A stretch of DNA of 64,000 bases from Emticicia fluvialis (GCF_024793945.1 NZ_JANUSD010000003.1:248001-312000); one strand, 5' to 3'; positions 53,068 through 61,004 are shown, counted from the stretch's first letter. Notes: generated from the sequence alone by a model not told the origin. Made by a program: numbers and translations.

Positions 53068-53400
53068 ATGGAATTAACCTTAAATAATCTTAAGCTTTTT
53101 CTAAAGGAAAAATTTCCTTATGAAGATTTATTTAATGATGAAACAATAATTAGAGATGGAACCAGAATTTGTCCTATTGATGGTGATGATGTATTTTGTT
53201 TGTTCGAAGATTTATCAAAAGAATTTCACGTCAGTTTTGAAGAATTCGATTTTCAGAAATATTTTTTAGAGGAATCTGAACTTAATACTTTTACTTGGCA
53301 ACATCTATTAAAGCTAAAAAAACAACGAATACCTAAAGAGGAGTTAACTATAAAAATGCTTTTTGAATTTATGTGCAACAATAAAAAAAACACCCTTTAG
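53068..53400 (+). CDS. DUF1493-like immunity protein for the intact RHS tip
   Basis: A 110-residue acidic cytosolic protein. In-frame ATGs at 53047, 53059 and 53068 surround the RHS stop at 53064-53066, so translation is coupled; I use the last, just after the stop. The centre ICPIDGDDVFCLFEDLSKEF followed by FDFQKYF matches the DUF1493 family, an acyl-carrier-like small fold seen repeatedly as immunity protein in toxin loci. It should neutralise the toxin tip encoded directly upstream. A hairpin terminator follows. Confidence 0.8.
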   Translation: MELTLNNLKLFLKEKFPYEDLFNDETIIRDGTRICPIDGDDVFCLFEDLSKEFHVSFEEFDFQKYFLEESELNTFTWQHLLKLKKQRIPKEELTIKMLFEFMCNNKKNTL

Positions 53401-53453
53401 GATATTTTTTATCCGGAAATAAACTGACTAATTTAAATCCGAATAATTAGTTT

Positions 53454-53488
53454 AAGGCCATCCAATAGCTTATTTATTGGGTGGCCTT
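53454..53488 (+). terminator. hairpin terminator after immunity gene 1
   Basis: A 14-bp stem (53454-53467 AAGGCCATCCAATA, 53475-53488) with one G-U pair and a 7-base loop, ending in a T run. Nearly the same hairpin follows immunity gene 2 (54809-54843) and a related one follows immunity gene 3 (56007-56049). Confidence 0.9.
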
Positions 53489-53610
53489 TTTGAATATATT
53501 AACCATCTTCGCAGCACCCATAAGGTCTTTCAAACAAACAATTCCGCACTCACCCAGACTTCCAAAACTTCTATTGATATTGGTTTATTTGCAATTGATT
53601 TGAGTTTTTA

Positions 53611-54393
53611 AATAGAGAAAAAGAAAGTACTTTTAATCTGAATTTGATTCGGTTAGGTGCCAGAGGTTATAACCCAACAATTGGGCGTTTTGACAGAGTT
53701 GACCCGGTAATTGAAGGACAAGAGCAGCTTAGTTTGTACCATTATTCTTTCAATAACCCTGTCCGTTTTTCTGATGCTGATGGATTAATGGGTGAGAGTT
53801 GTTGCCAAAATGCTATTGATTTTGTGGCTGGTGCAACGCTCAGATTTATTGATAATAACTCACCTATCCCAACTTCGCTGGATGGTGGTGGATATAGAGG
53901 TAGTGCGTATGAAAATGGCAGGAAGTTTGGAGATGGTTTGTCACTTCTTAGTGGTGGGGTTCAGTTAATTACAGGAGGTTTAGGCACGCTTGGCGCTGGT
54001 GGTTTAGAATTGGTTACTGGAGGTGCTGCTACGCCAATTGCACTACCAGTTGGTGCAGCTGCGATAGCCACTGCGGGGAATGGAGTTAATACTATTTCTA
54101 AGGCGCTAAGTAATTTAAATTCACAAGGGAAAAGCAATTCAGGGGATAACAAAAAAAGTAATGTTTCTTCAGGAAATAAAAATAGCGCTCATGCTAATCA
54201 AAAAGCAAGAGAAGTTGCAAAAGAAAAATATGAGAAGGTAAAAAAAGAATACGATGCGGCAAAATCAAAGGCAAATAAAACACCCGAAGATAAAGAATTA
54301 GAGAAAAAATTAGAAAAACAGTTTAAACACGAGAAACAAAAAATGGATAATACTGGTGAAAACCATAGTAGGAAAGCAAAAGGAAGCAATTAA
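53611..54393 (+). pseudogene. displaced RHS toxin tip 2 (orphan CT)
   Basis: The frame begins inside the RHS core without any N-terminal part: NREKESTFNLNLIRLGARGY then NPTIGRFDRVDPV. Upstream in-frame is a TGA at 53596-53598 and no ATG; only a TTG at 53644 could start it. The tip carries two hydrophobic glycine-rich stretches (about 100-145), a Ser/Asn/Lys linker, then a very basic helical end (HANQKAREVAKEKYEKVKKE, EKQFKHEKQKM, GENHSRKAKG). The His/Lys-rich end suggests a nucleic-acid-targeting toxin but I recognise no family. Probably silent, kept as a donor for recombination with the intact gene. Its immunity gene follows 71 bp on. Confidence 0.75.
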
Positions 54394-54464
54394 CTTAAAA
54401 CAAAGTACACATTATTTTAAATATTCAAATTACTTTTAAGCTCAGATAAATTCAAAATAAAAAA

Positions 54465-54740
54465 ATGAACACCTACACATTTATAATGGAATTCAGAGGT
54501 GGCACATATATAAGTCAAATTAATGCAAACAATCTTAAAGAAGGATTAATTGACTGGTGCAAAAACTTGGATGTTAGTGAAATAAAATACCTTGGAGAAA
54601 AAAACAAAGGTGAATTATTATGTATTATTGATTCGGAAATACCTACTCCAATAAATACGGTTAAAAATGTGTGGCATTTTAGTATAGGGCTTAAAGCTGG
54701 CTTCCTTATGGTCAACATTGTTAAAACCGATGTTACTTAA
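54465..54740 (+). CDS. presumed immunity protein for displaced tip 2
   Basis: A 91-residue protein starting MNTYTFIMEFRGGTYISQIN, with a predicted beta-beta-alpha-beta texture. Family not recognised. It directly follows an RHS toxin tip, is AT-rich like it, and ends before a terminator related to those of the other two cassettes, so immunity is the natural reading. It may still be expressed to protect against sibling toxins. Confidence 0.65.
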   Translation: MNTYTFIMEFRGGTYISQINANNLKEGLIDWCKNLDVSEIKYLGEKNKGELLCIIDSEIPTPINTVKNVWHFSIGLKAGFLMVNIVKTDVT

Positions 54741-54808
54741 ATCTGTTATGTCCAAATTCTATTTAAATTATCTTATACTTAACATATTTAAGTAAGAGCA
54801 TTTTGTCC

Positions 54809-54843
54809 AAGGCCATTCAATAGACTATTTATTGGATGGCCTT
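54809..54843 (+). terminator. hairpin terminator after immunity gene 2
   Basis: Perfect 14-bp stem (54809-54822 AAGGCCATTCAATA with 54830-54843), 7-base loop, T-run. It differs from the first cassette's terminator at only a few positions. Confidence 0.9.
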
Positions 54844-54893
54844 TTTATTAAGCAGTCAAATGAAACGAAAATTAAACCGCTGCAACCCCAACC

Positions 54894-55001
54894 AAATTTG
54901 AATATCAAAATAAAGAAAAGGAAAGTACGTTTAATTTGCGAAGAATTAGCTTTGGTGCAAGGACTTATAATGCGAGTATAGGGCGGTTTGATGGGGTGGA
55001 T
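54894..55001 (+). repeat. RHS core repeat, copy 2 (start of displaced tip 3)
   Basis: 108 bp matching 52167-52274 with two visible mismatches. The match stops sharply at both ends; the 50 bp before it (54844-54893) are unrelated to the intact RHS gene. Confidence 0.85.
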
Positions 55002-55716
55002 GAGTTGGCGGATAATTACTATTCTTTATCTCCATATAACTATGTAGGGAATAATCCTGTTAAGAATACAGACCCAACAGGAATGTCTTGTAAGGGTTGT
55101 GGTAAAGATGGAGAAGATATAACCCCTCTTGAAATAAATGATCATTATGCTTATATCGGGACTTGCCCTACTTGTCCTAATAGTAAAGAATATGATATTT
55201 ATAGGGATAATAAAAGTTTATTTACTTACGATAGTCCAACAGGTATAGTTTATAATGGAGAAGGAAGTGCTATTGTTACTCCTAGTCGTCAAAATAATCC
55301 GGCAAGTTCTATACTAGCTGGCGGTATGATGATAGCAGGAGCTTTGGCTGCCGATGATGTTACAGGTATAGGTGTACTAGATGATCCAGCGATTCCTGTC
55401 GTTCTAGCAGGAACAGCTATTGTTGAGGGGATAACATATAGGTTATGAAGTTTATCATAGTTACAACCCTGACAATTCTCCAGTAAATTATCATGTTCCA
55501 CCCAAAACATTACCTGGTTTCCCTGATGCCAGAAGAGATAAGCCAAAAAGCGGCAGAGCCAGATGGGTATTACCAGACGGAAAAATATTAGAATGGGATT
55601 ATCAACATTGGGATGTTGAAGTTTATAATAATAAGGGTAAACACCAAGGTTCAGCCGATCCTAACACCGGTGAAATGACAAAAGAACCTGTACCTGGAAG
55701 AACAACTCAAAAATAA
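54894..55716 (+). pseudogene. displaced RHS tip 3 with colicin E3-like rRNase domain, frameshifted
   Basis: The frame opens in the RHS core (FNLRRISFGARTYNASIGRF), passes PVKNTDPTG and a CPTCPN linker shared with the intact RHS tip, and runs to a TGA at 55446-55448. One base too many near 55437-55440 breaks it; dropping one A joins it to the frame 55441-55716. That frame encodes EWDYQHWDVEVYNNKGKHQG and then SADPNTGEMTKEPVPGR, closely matching the colicin E3/cloacin 16S rRNase end. Asp (55597), His (55606), Glu (55618) and Arg (55699) are spaced +3, +4 and +27, against +3, +4 and +28 for E3 Asp510, His513, Glu517 and Arg545. It lacks a start and is frameshifted, so silent as it stands. Confidence 0.85.
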
Positions 55717-55722
55717 AATCTA

Positions 55723-55974
55723 ATGGAAGAAGTACAAAGAATTATTGCATATTATAATAAAGAAAGCGAAGAATTAGTAGGTGAATATCCAATAAATTTA
55801 TCTTTAGATATTTTAAATACTATTTTTGTTCCCTCTCCAGAGGATGATATTTATCTTTATTTCGTTTATGAAATAAAAGAAAATCAAGCCACAGTCCTAA
55901 AAAAATATACTAACATAGAATTTGATTTTTCAAATTACAGTTATTTTTTAGAATGCTATAATGTCTCGTCATAA
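55723..55974 (+). CDS. cloacin/E3-immunity-like protein for displaced tip 3
   Basis: An 83-residue acidic protein six bases after the toxin stop. AYYNKESEELVGEYPINLS lines up with the FDKxTExFxGxEYS start of colicin E3/cloacin immunity proteins, and IEFDFSNYSYFLECYN with their IDISxxxYFVSFxY end. The internal length is also similar. It may equally be placed in the DUF7683 group. The pairing with an E3-like rRNase domain supports the call. The frame is intact, so protection may have outlived the toxin. Confidence 0.75.
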   Translation: MEEVQRIIAYYNKESEELVGEYPINLSLDILNTIFVPSPEDDIYLYFVYEIKENQATVLKKYTNIEFDFSNYSYFLECYNVSS

Positions 55975-56006
55975 ATAAAGGTTTTATCATTTAAAAACTA
56001 TCCTCT

Positions 56007-56049
56007 TAAGAAAGCCCATACGATAATTTTTATTGGATGGGCTTTCTTA
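56007..56049 (+). terminator. hairpin terminator after immunity gene 3
   Basis: A 13-bp perfect stem pairs 56007-56019 (TAAGAAAGCCCAT) with 56037-56049 around a 17-base loop containing TTTTTATTGG, resembling the loop side of the other two cassette terminators. Confidence 0.75.
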
Positions 56050-56068
56050 GTATGGGGACTTAACTCGT

Positions 56069-56449
56069 AGAGTCTATAAAGCCAATCTTGGCTATAACTT
56101 TGCTGGCGAAGTGATTAACGAAAAAGGTTTGAGTTAACCCATTGAGATACAGCTCACCAACAACAGATGGATTAAAAACTTCTATGATGGCTCGGGGTGC
56201 TTATACAAAACCACTTATTCGACAGGAGAATACTAGGAATACCTTGACGGCTTGGTTTTTAAGAATGGTGCTTTCTATCAACTGGCTTCTCCAGAAGGCA
56301 GAGGGGTTTATCAAAGTGGAGCTTGGTCGTATGACTATTTCCACACCGACCATCTGGGCAATACCCGTTTAGCTTATAAAGCTAACGGCACAGCACTGGC
56401 TAAAACCTCTGAAACTTCTTTTGACCCTTGGGGGTTAATACAAATTTAG
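56069..56449 (+). pseudogene. decayed RHS core fragment
   Basis: Translated pieces match the intact RHS gene: LGYNFAGEVINEK (as at 51020), then after a deletion PIEIQLTNNRWIKNFYDGSG (as at 51830), FKNGAFYQLASPEGRG, HLGNTRLAYKANG and TSETSFDPWG. In-frame stops occur after the first piece and within GEY-EYLDG (TAG near 56234). It ends at 56447-56449 just after SFDPWG, before the point where displaced tips begin. No toxin remains. Confidence 0.85.
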
Positions 56450-56455
56450 TCCTAT

Positions 56456-56980
56456 TTACATTAAAAGTTTAGAATAGATTTTATAGTTTTCTTCATCAAA
56501 GCATACAAAGAAAACCTTTTCAATATTATCTGAAGTAGGCAAAAAGTCAGACACTGTTTGAATGGCAATTCCAGCAGCTTTTTCCTTAGGAAATTTATAA
56601 ATACCCGTGCTAATATTGGGAAAAGAAATTGTCCTTACTCCGTTGTCTAATGCCAATTTAAGGCTATTTAAATAGGCCAATGACAACAGGTACTCTTCAT
56701 TACTTTTGCCATTATTCCAAACTGGCCCTACAGTATGAATAACAAATTTAGCAGGCAGTGCTCCGGCATTTGTTATAACGGCTTCACCAACTTTACAGCC
56801 CCCTTGCTTGCTCCGTATTTTTTGACATTCTTCAAGTATAGCTTTACCACCAGCCCTATGAATTGCACCATCCACCCCTCCTCCTCCCAGCAAAGATGTA
56901 TTGGCCGCATTTACAATAGCATCAACCTGAATTTTTGTAATATCACCTTTTAAGACCTCTATCATTAGATTATTTTGCAT
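56456..56980 (-). CDS. macrodomain protein (ADP-ribose glycohydrolase type)
   Basis: A 174-residue single macrodomain. Motifs: IEVLKGDITKIQVDAIVNAA, NTSLLGGGGVDGAIHRAGG (catalytic loop, MacroD/YmdB type), GEAVITNAGALPAKFVIHTV and FPNISTGIYKFPKEKAA (second ADP-ribose loop). It should bind ADP-ribose and may reverse protein or nucleic-acid ADP-ribosylation. It is oriented against the RHS remnants and lies between two of them, AT-rich like the island, so it may be an orphan defence or immunity gene. That role is inference. Confidence 0.93.
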   Translation of the reverse strand: MQNNLMIEVLKGDITKIQVDAIVNAANTSLLGGGGVDGAIHRAGGKAILEECQKIRSKQGGCKVGEAVITNAGALPAKFVIHTVGPVWNNGKSNEEYLLSLAYLNSLKLALDNGVRTISFPNISTGIYKFPKEKAAGIAIQTVSDFLPTSDNIEKVFFVCFDEENYKIYSKLLM

Positions 56981-57103
56981 TATTTATGAAAAAGTAACAA
57001 AAACAATTATCAAATCCATTCAAACGCAGATAAAGTGAGTTTTATTACACTCGCAGCAATTACAATATAATGCTTTTAGATTTCACCTTTCTGCCTTTGA
57101 TAA

Positions 57104-57283
57104 CAAAATATTACCGTCAATGAATTTAATATTGAAATTAAACATATTGTTGAATTAGATAAAAGTAAAATGGTTAAAAATCCAACTGATTTAATTAGTA
57201 GATTTACAGTTAGTCCAGATGTAGGTCTGGTGAGTTCTATTTCAAATTATATTCCGTTGCTTCCAAAATATATATTATTTTAA
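57104..57283 (+). other. start-less coding fragment in RHS graveyard
   Basis: A 59-codon frame with coding-like composition (NEFNIEIKHIVELDKSKMV, NPTDLISRFTVSPDVG) opens after a TAA and has no nearby ATG. It may be the tail of a lost immunity protein or toxin. The remaining DNA between 56981 and 57817 holds one more RHS tip and an inverted repeat, otherwise nothing recognisable. Confidence 0.35.
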
Positions 57284-57462
57284 TAGTTTAAAAATTGTAA
57301 CAGCAATTAAAAAATATAAGGTAAGGACAGGAAATTTATTTGATTCTTATTGGTTTCCCAGCAGTCTTTAAAAATATCTTTTCAATTTGAATAGAAGATG
57401 GATGTTAACATATTTATTCACCAGTTGAATAATTTGAAGCTCACACAACCCCTGCCCCGCCC

Positions 57463-57612
57463 TTTACTGAATACCAAAATAAAGAAAAGCAAACCACGTT
57501 TAATTTAAGAAGAATTAGCTTTGGCGCTAGAACTTATAATGCGAGTATAGGGCGGTTTGATGGGGTTAGGCTATGCTACGGCACCGATGCATTGACAGGA
57601 AAATCATGTTGA
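57463..57612 (+). pseudogene. displaced RHS tip 4, truncated
   Basis: The frame FTEYQNKEKQTTFNLRRISF continues to RFDGV, then LCYGTDALTGKSC and a TGA at 57610-57612. It begins at the same RHS residues as the other displaced tips but retains only about a dozen codons past the core. No toxin domain or immunity gene follows. Confidence 0.8.
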
Positions 57613-57641
57613 AAAAACATGGTATCAGTTGAAGATCCTAA

Positions 57642-57701
57642 ATTGTTTGTTGCTGTTTTTAAAAGATTTTACTGAAACCTTTTGAAACAGCAACAAACAA
57701 T
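57642..57701. repeat. 17-bp perfect inverted repeat
   Basis: ATTGTTTGTTGCTGTTT (57642-57658) is exactly complementary to 57685-57701 around a 26-base loop that can itself form a short inner stem. No T-run follows on either strand. It lies between the last RHS fragment and the end of the TonB gene. Confidence 0.65.
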
Positions 57702-57817
57702 CAATCTGATGTTTGCCAATGGTTGGTTTGTATTTTATGTTGCCTGGGTGGTATTTTCTTAGCTCGGCGTTTAAATTATAAAATCAGAACGCCAACAATA
57801 CAAATGCACCGCCAGAT

Positions 57818-60259
57818 CTAAAACTCAATAATAAACCCAAGGCTTGGGGTTGGCCTGCCAGACAAGTTATCTAATATAACCGGAATGGCATTTGAGCCGT
57901 CGGGCCTGATCGATTGTCCGTCGCTCGACTCAAAGTCGGAATTATCGGCCTTGCGTTTAAAGGTAAAATAAGGCATAGACTCATTCTTAAAGGCAAGTAC
58001 GTTCTGTACATCCAGAAATAAATCGAGGGTCCAGCGCGGGTAATTCCATTTTTTATCCACACGTATATCTACCTGATTAAAGGCTTTCAGTCGAACCGAA
58101 TTTAAACGGGTGTAATCAAGAATCCCCTGCCCTAATGTCAGGTAATTCTGCTGCGATGCGGCCAGGTCATAAGGTGTGTAGGGGCTACCGCCTGCAAACC
58201 TGTATTTCAGTCCTAACTCCCATTGTTTGTTCAATTTCAGGCCATAAATAAAAGACACCAGATGCCGTACATCCCATGCCGATGGCCTTAGTGCGGTATT
58301 CTGCCCACCAAACTTGCTTCTCACAAAGGTGTAAGAGAGTGTCAGAAAATTACGTTTTACCAGTTTTTGCTGTACAAAAAATTCAACTCCGTATGTTTCA
58401 CCTCTGCCCACAGACCTCACCGCCTCATTACCAATGGCGCCAAATTCGCCTCCCAGGTTAGCCAGCGAAATATTGTTAAGGGTAGTTACCGGATAATTTC
58501 TGTAATCTTTATAAAAACCTTCAACCGTGAATCTCAAATCGGGCTTGGGCAGATACTCCAACCCTAGTGCATAATGCAGGGTGTTAATGTATTTGTTGTT
58601 GCGGTTGGTATAGTTACCCTGCGCATCTTTAAAGCCCAGCACTGTATAAATAGGTATTTTGTAATAGCTTCCCCAGGCGGCATTAAGTCTGAAATTACTG
58701 CTTAAAGGTGCCGAAACCGAGATGCGGGGCGAAAGCGTTCTGAGTGGATTCTGCCCCTCATCAGTAAAGCTGTTCATATCGGTTCTTAGCCCGCCCGATA
58801 CACTCACCTGATTGGCAAATGTCTTACCAACTTGTGCAAAAGCGCCATATTTCCAGAAGTTAAGGTCGGTCATAAACCGATACGCTACTTCCGGCTGTAT
58901 TACATTCCCGTTTTGGTCTGTTACACGATTTCTTATTTTCTGAAAGAAATCGTTCCGGTAATTCACATACTGTATTACTCCGCCAAAGCTGTAAGTAAAA
59001 CCATTGCGCGATTTTTTAAGGTATGCTCTTAGCTTGGTTTCCACCTCTTTTGATTGTGAAAACAGATTCTGCGACTGCGGCTCGGGGTTATTGTTGTCTT
59101 CGTAGCGCTCTAATGAGTTGTTCAGGTGATTCCGGCTGAGCGCCACATTAATGAAACCTTTGTTAATGAGGTGCTTGACAGACGCCCCTGCGGTGTAGTT
59201 CCACTGATTAATCAATGAAGAATTTCTGAATATATAGATATTTTCGGGGCTGGGGTCTTTGGGTAACGCAAACTTAAAGTCGTCTATGGCGCCTATACCT
59301 ATCAGATTCAACGTGGTTTTTTCTCCGAGTTTATGTGTGATTTTTGTCTGGAAATCCCAGTAATTAGGTCTGATGGGCAGGTCTATCAACTTAAACAAAA
59401 GTTGCAGATAAGACCGACGCCCCGAAAGAAGAAAATTGGTTTTGTCGCTCAGTTTGCCATCAAAGGTTGCGGCCAATTCGGTTGCGCTTAGGCGGATATT
59501 GCTTTGTAAGCGTTCTGCGTTACCCACTTTCTGGTTAATTTCAAAAACACCCGAAAGGGCGTTATCAAATTGCGCAATAAATGCCGAGGTACTCAGCTTA
59601 ATATCGTCTACAAAAGCGGTATTGATTATACCTGCGGGTCCACCGGCGCTACCCTGCGTTGAAAAGTGGTTAAGCACCGGTATTTCTATGCCATCAAGAT
59701 AATAGATGTTCTCATTGGGGCCGCCGCCTCTCAATATTATATCGTTTCTGAAACCCCCGCTTCCTGTGGTTCCGGCTACACCCGGCAGCGCCTGAATCAC
59801 TTTTGAAACATCAAAGTTTCCACCCGGATTACTCCTGATTTCTTCAACTGTAAGGGTCTGCACCGACAGCGGTGTCATTACGTCTGAAGCAAGGGCTGAT
59901 TTTGCCCGTTGATTTTTCACCGTTACTTCCCCCAGTGTAGCTGTTTCGGCCTGTAATTCAAAATTGACAGACTGCGCATTACCAGAGGTAAGGTTGATAT
60001 TATATTTAACAAGTGTCTGGTAACCAACATAAGTTACTTTCAGGTTGTAGCTACCAACGGGTAACGATAAACGAAAGTTACCTTCCAGGTCGGTTGTGGT
60101 ACCCTGTGATGATTTCTCTACACCTACGGTGGCTCCTATCAGTGGTTCCTGCGTGTTTTTATCAATTACTTTACCGTAAATGGCACCTGTATTCTGGGCA
60201 AAAGCTGAAAAACTAAAAAATAACAACAAAAAAAAGAAGTAGAGTTTAATGGTTTTCAT
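57818..60259 (-). CDS. TonB-dependent receptor
   Basis: An 813-residue outer-membrane receptor. Signal (FSFSAFAQN); CarboxypepD_reg-like domain about 24-110 (AIYGKVIDKNTQEPLIGATV); plug about 115-240 with VSKVIQALPGVAGTTGSGGF and ILRGGGPNENIYYLDGIEIP; barrel to the C-terminal GFIIEF. The GGGPNENIYYLDG plug is typical of Bacteroidota receptors without a SusD partner; the substrate is unknown. It is divergent from a MarR regulator with four palindromes between them, so repression by that MarR protein is likely. Confidence 0.93.
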   Translation of the reverse strand: MKTIKLYFFFLLLFFSFSAFAQNTGAIYGKVIDKNTQEPLIGATVGVEKSSQGTTTDLEGNFRLSLPVGSYNLKVTYVGYQTLVKYNINLTSGNAQSVNFELQAETATLGEVTVKNQRAKSALASDVMTPLSVQTLTVEEIRSNPGGNFDVSKVIQALPGVAGTTGSGGFRNDIILRGGGPNENIYYLDGIEIPVLNHFSTQGSAGGPAGIINTAFVDDIKLSTSAFIAQFDNALSGVFEINQKVGNAERLQSNIRLSATELAATFDGKLSDKTNFLLSGRRSYLQLLFKLIDLPIRPNYWDFQTKITHKLGEKTTLNLIGIGAIDDFKFALPKDPSPENIYIFRNSSLINQWNYTAGASVKHLINKGFINVALSRNHLNNSLERYEDNNNPEPQSQNLFSQSKEVETKLRAYLKKSRNGFTYSFGGVIQYVNYRNDFFQKIRNRVTDQNGNVIQPEVAYRFMTDLNFWKYGAFAQVGKTFANQVSVSGGLRTDMNSFTDEGQNPLRTLSPRISVSAPLSSNFRLNAAWGSYYKIPIYTVLGFKDAQGNYTNRNNKYINTLHYALGLEYLPKPDLRFTVEGFYKDYRNYPVTTLNNISLANLGGEFGAIGNEAVRSVGRGETYGVEFFVQQKLVKRNFLTLSYTFVRSKFGGQNTALRPSAWDVRHLVSFIYGLKLNKQWELGLKYRFAGGSPYTPYDLAASQQNYLTLGQGILDYTRLNSVRLKAFNQVDIRVDKKWNYPRWTLDLFLDVQNVLAFKNESMPYFTFKRKADNSDFESSDGQSIRPDGSNAIPVILDNLSGRPTPSLGFIIEF

Positions 60260-60277
60260 ACCAAATAAATTAGATTA

Positions 60278-60382
60278 GTTTTACATAAAACAATTTCAGG
60301 TTTTAAATGTTTTATGTAAAACAAAATATTTTTTAAATGAATGGTATAATACCATTTTGCGTTTCAAATATTGTTAACAATA
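60278..60382. promoter_or_regulatory. four phased palindromes between TonB receptor and MarR gene
   Basis: Perfect palindromes: GTTTTA-CA-TAAAAC (60278-60291), GTTTTA-TG-TAAAAC (60309-60322, its exact reverse complement), AATGGTAT-A-ATACCATT (60340-60356) and TATTGTTAACAATA (60369-60382). Centres are about 31, 32 and 28 bp apart, near three helical turns each. The last ends 5 bp before the MarR start. The first two are the best operator candidates for the MarR protein. Confidence 0.75.
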
Positions 60383-60386
60383 GTAT

Positions 60387-61004
60387 ATGGACTACAGTAT
60401 TTTAAAAGAAATTATAGCGTTGGCAGAGGCGTATCAGCAGCAAACAAACGCCCAGCGTTGGCAAAAAGAGCAATTTGTGTCCTGGATTATCAACGAAGCC
60501 AATAAAACACAGCCCAAGTCACAAAGCATGATACCTTCGCAAGACGGGCTCATTTCTATGTTTTTAGGAATTGCCTACAAGTATGCTCAATTTTATGCCA
60601 AACGGGTTTTCAGAAATACTGAAATCTACTCGCTTGATGACTTTGCCGTGCTGGTATCTCTTTTTCCTGACAAAGAGTTTAAGAAAATAGATGTGCTCAG
60701 GATGTGCATACAAGAAAAATCGTCGGGCAATGAGGTACTGAAAAGGTTGCTTCGCGACGGGATGCTACAGGAAAGAGAAAATCCAGCCGATGCCCGGTCA
60801 AAACTATTATCACTGACAGACAAGGGGCGCACCCAATTTGGTCTGATTCAAAACGGAATCCAGAAGATGTCGGGCCACATTGTAGGCGATCTGAGCATTG
60901 AAGAAAAAAATCAGTTGTTGCAAGCCTTGATGAAGCTGCACCATTATCATCACCCCTATTTTGAAGAAAACAATGAAGACGTATTGAAGCAATTGCTTAA
61001 CTAA
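60387..61004 (+). CDS. MarR family transcriptional regulator
   Basis: A 205-residue winged-helix regulator, somewhat longer than the usual ~150 because of an N-terminal extension of about 60 residues. The HTH lies around LDDFAVLVSLFPDKEFKKID to NEVLKRLLRDGML, and the wing is ERENPADARSKLLSLTDKGR, a MarR hallmark (D-x-R-x5-LT-x-KG). Dimerisation helices flank it. It is divergently placed from the TonB receptor and starts 5 bp after a palindrome, so autoregulation and control of the receptor are likely. The effector is unknown. Confidence 0.9.
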   Translation: MDYSILKEIIALAEAYQQQTNAQRWQKEQFVSWIINEANKTQPKSQSMIPSQDGLISMFLGIAYKYAQFYAKRVFRNTEIYSLDDFAVLVSLFPDKEFKKIDVLRMCIQEKSSGNEVLKRLLRDGMLQERENPADARSKLLSLTDKGRTQFGLIQNGIQKMSGHIVGDLSIEEKNQLLQALMKLHHYHHPYFEENNEDVLKQLLN

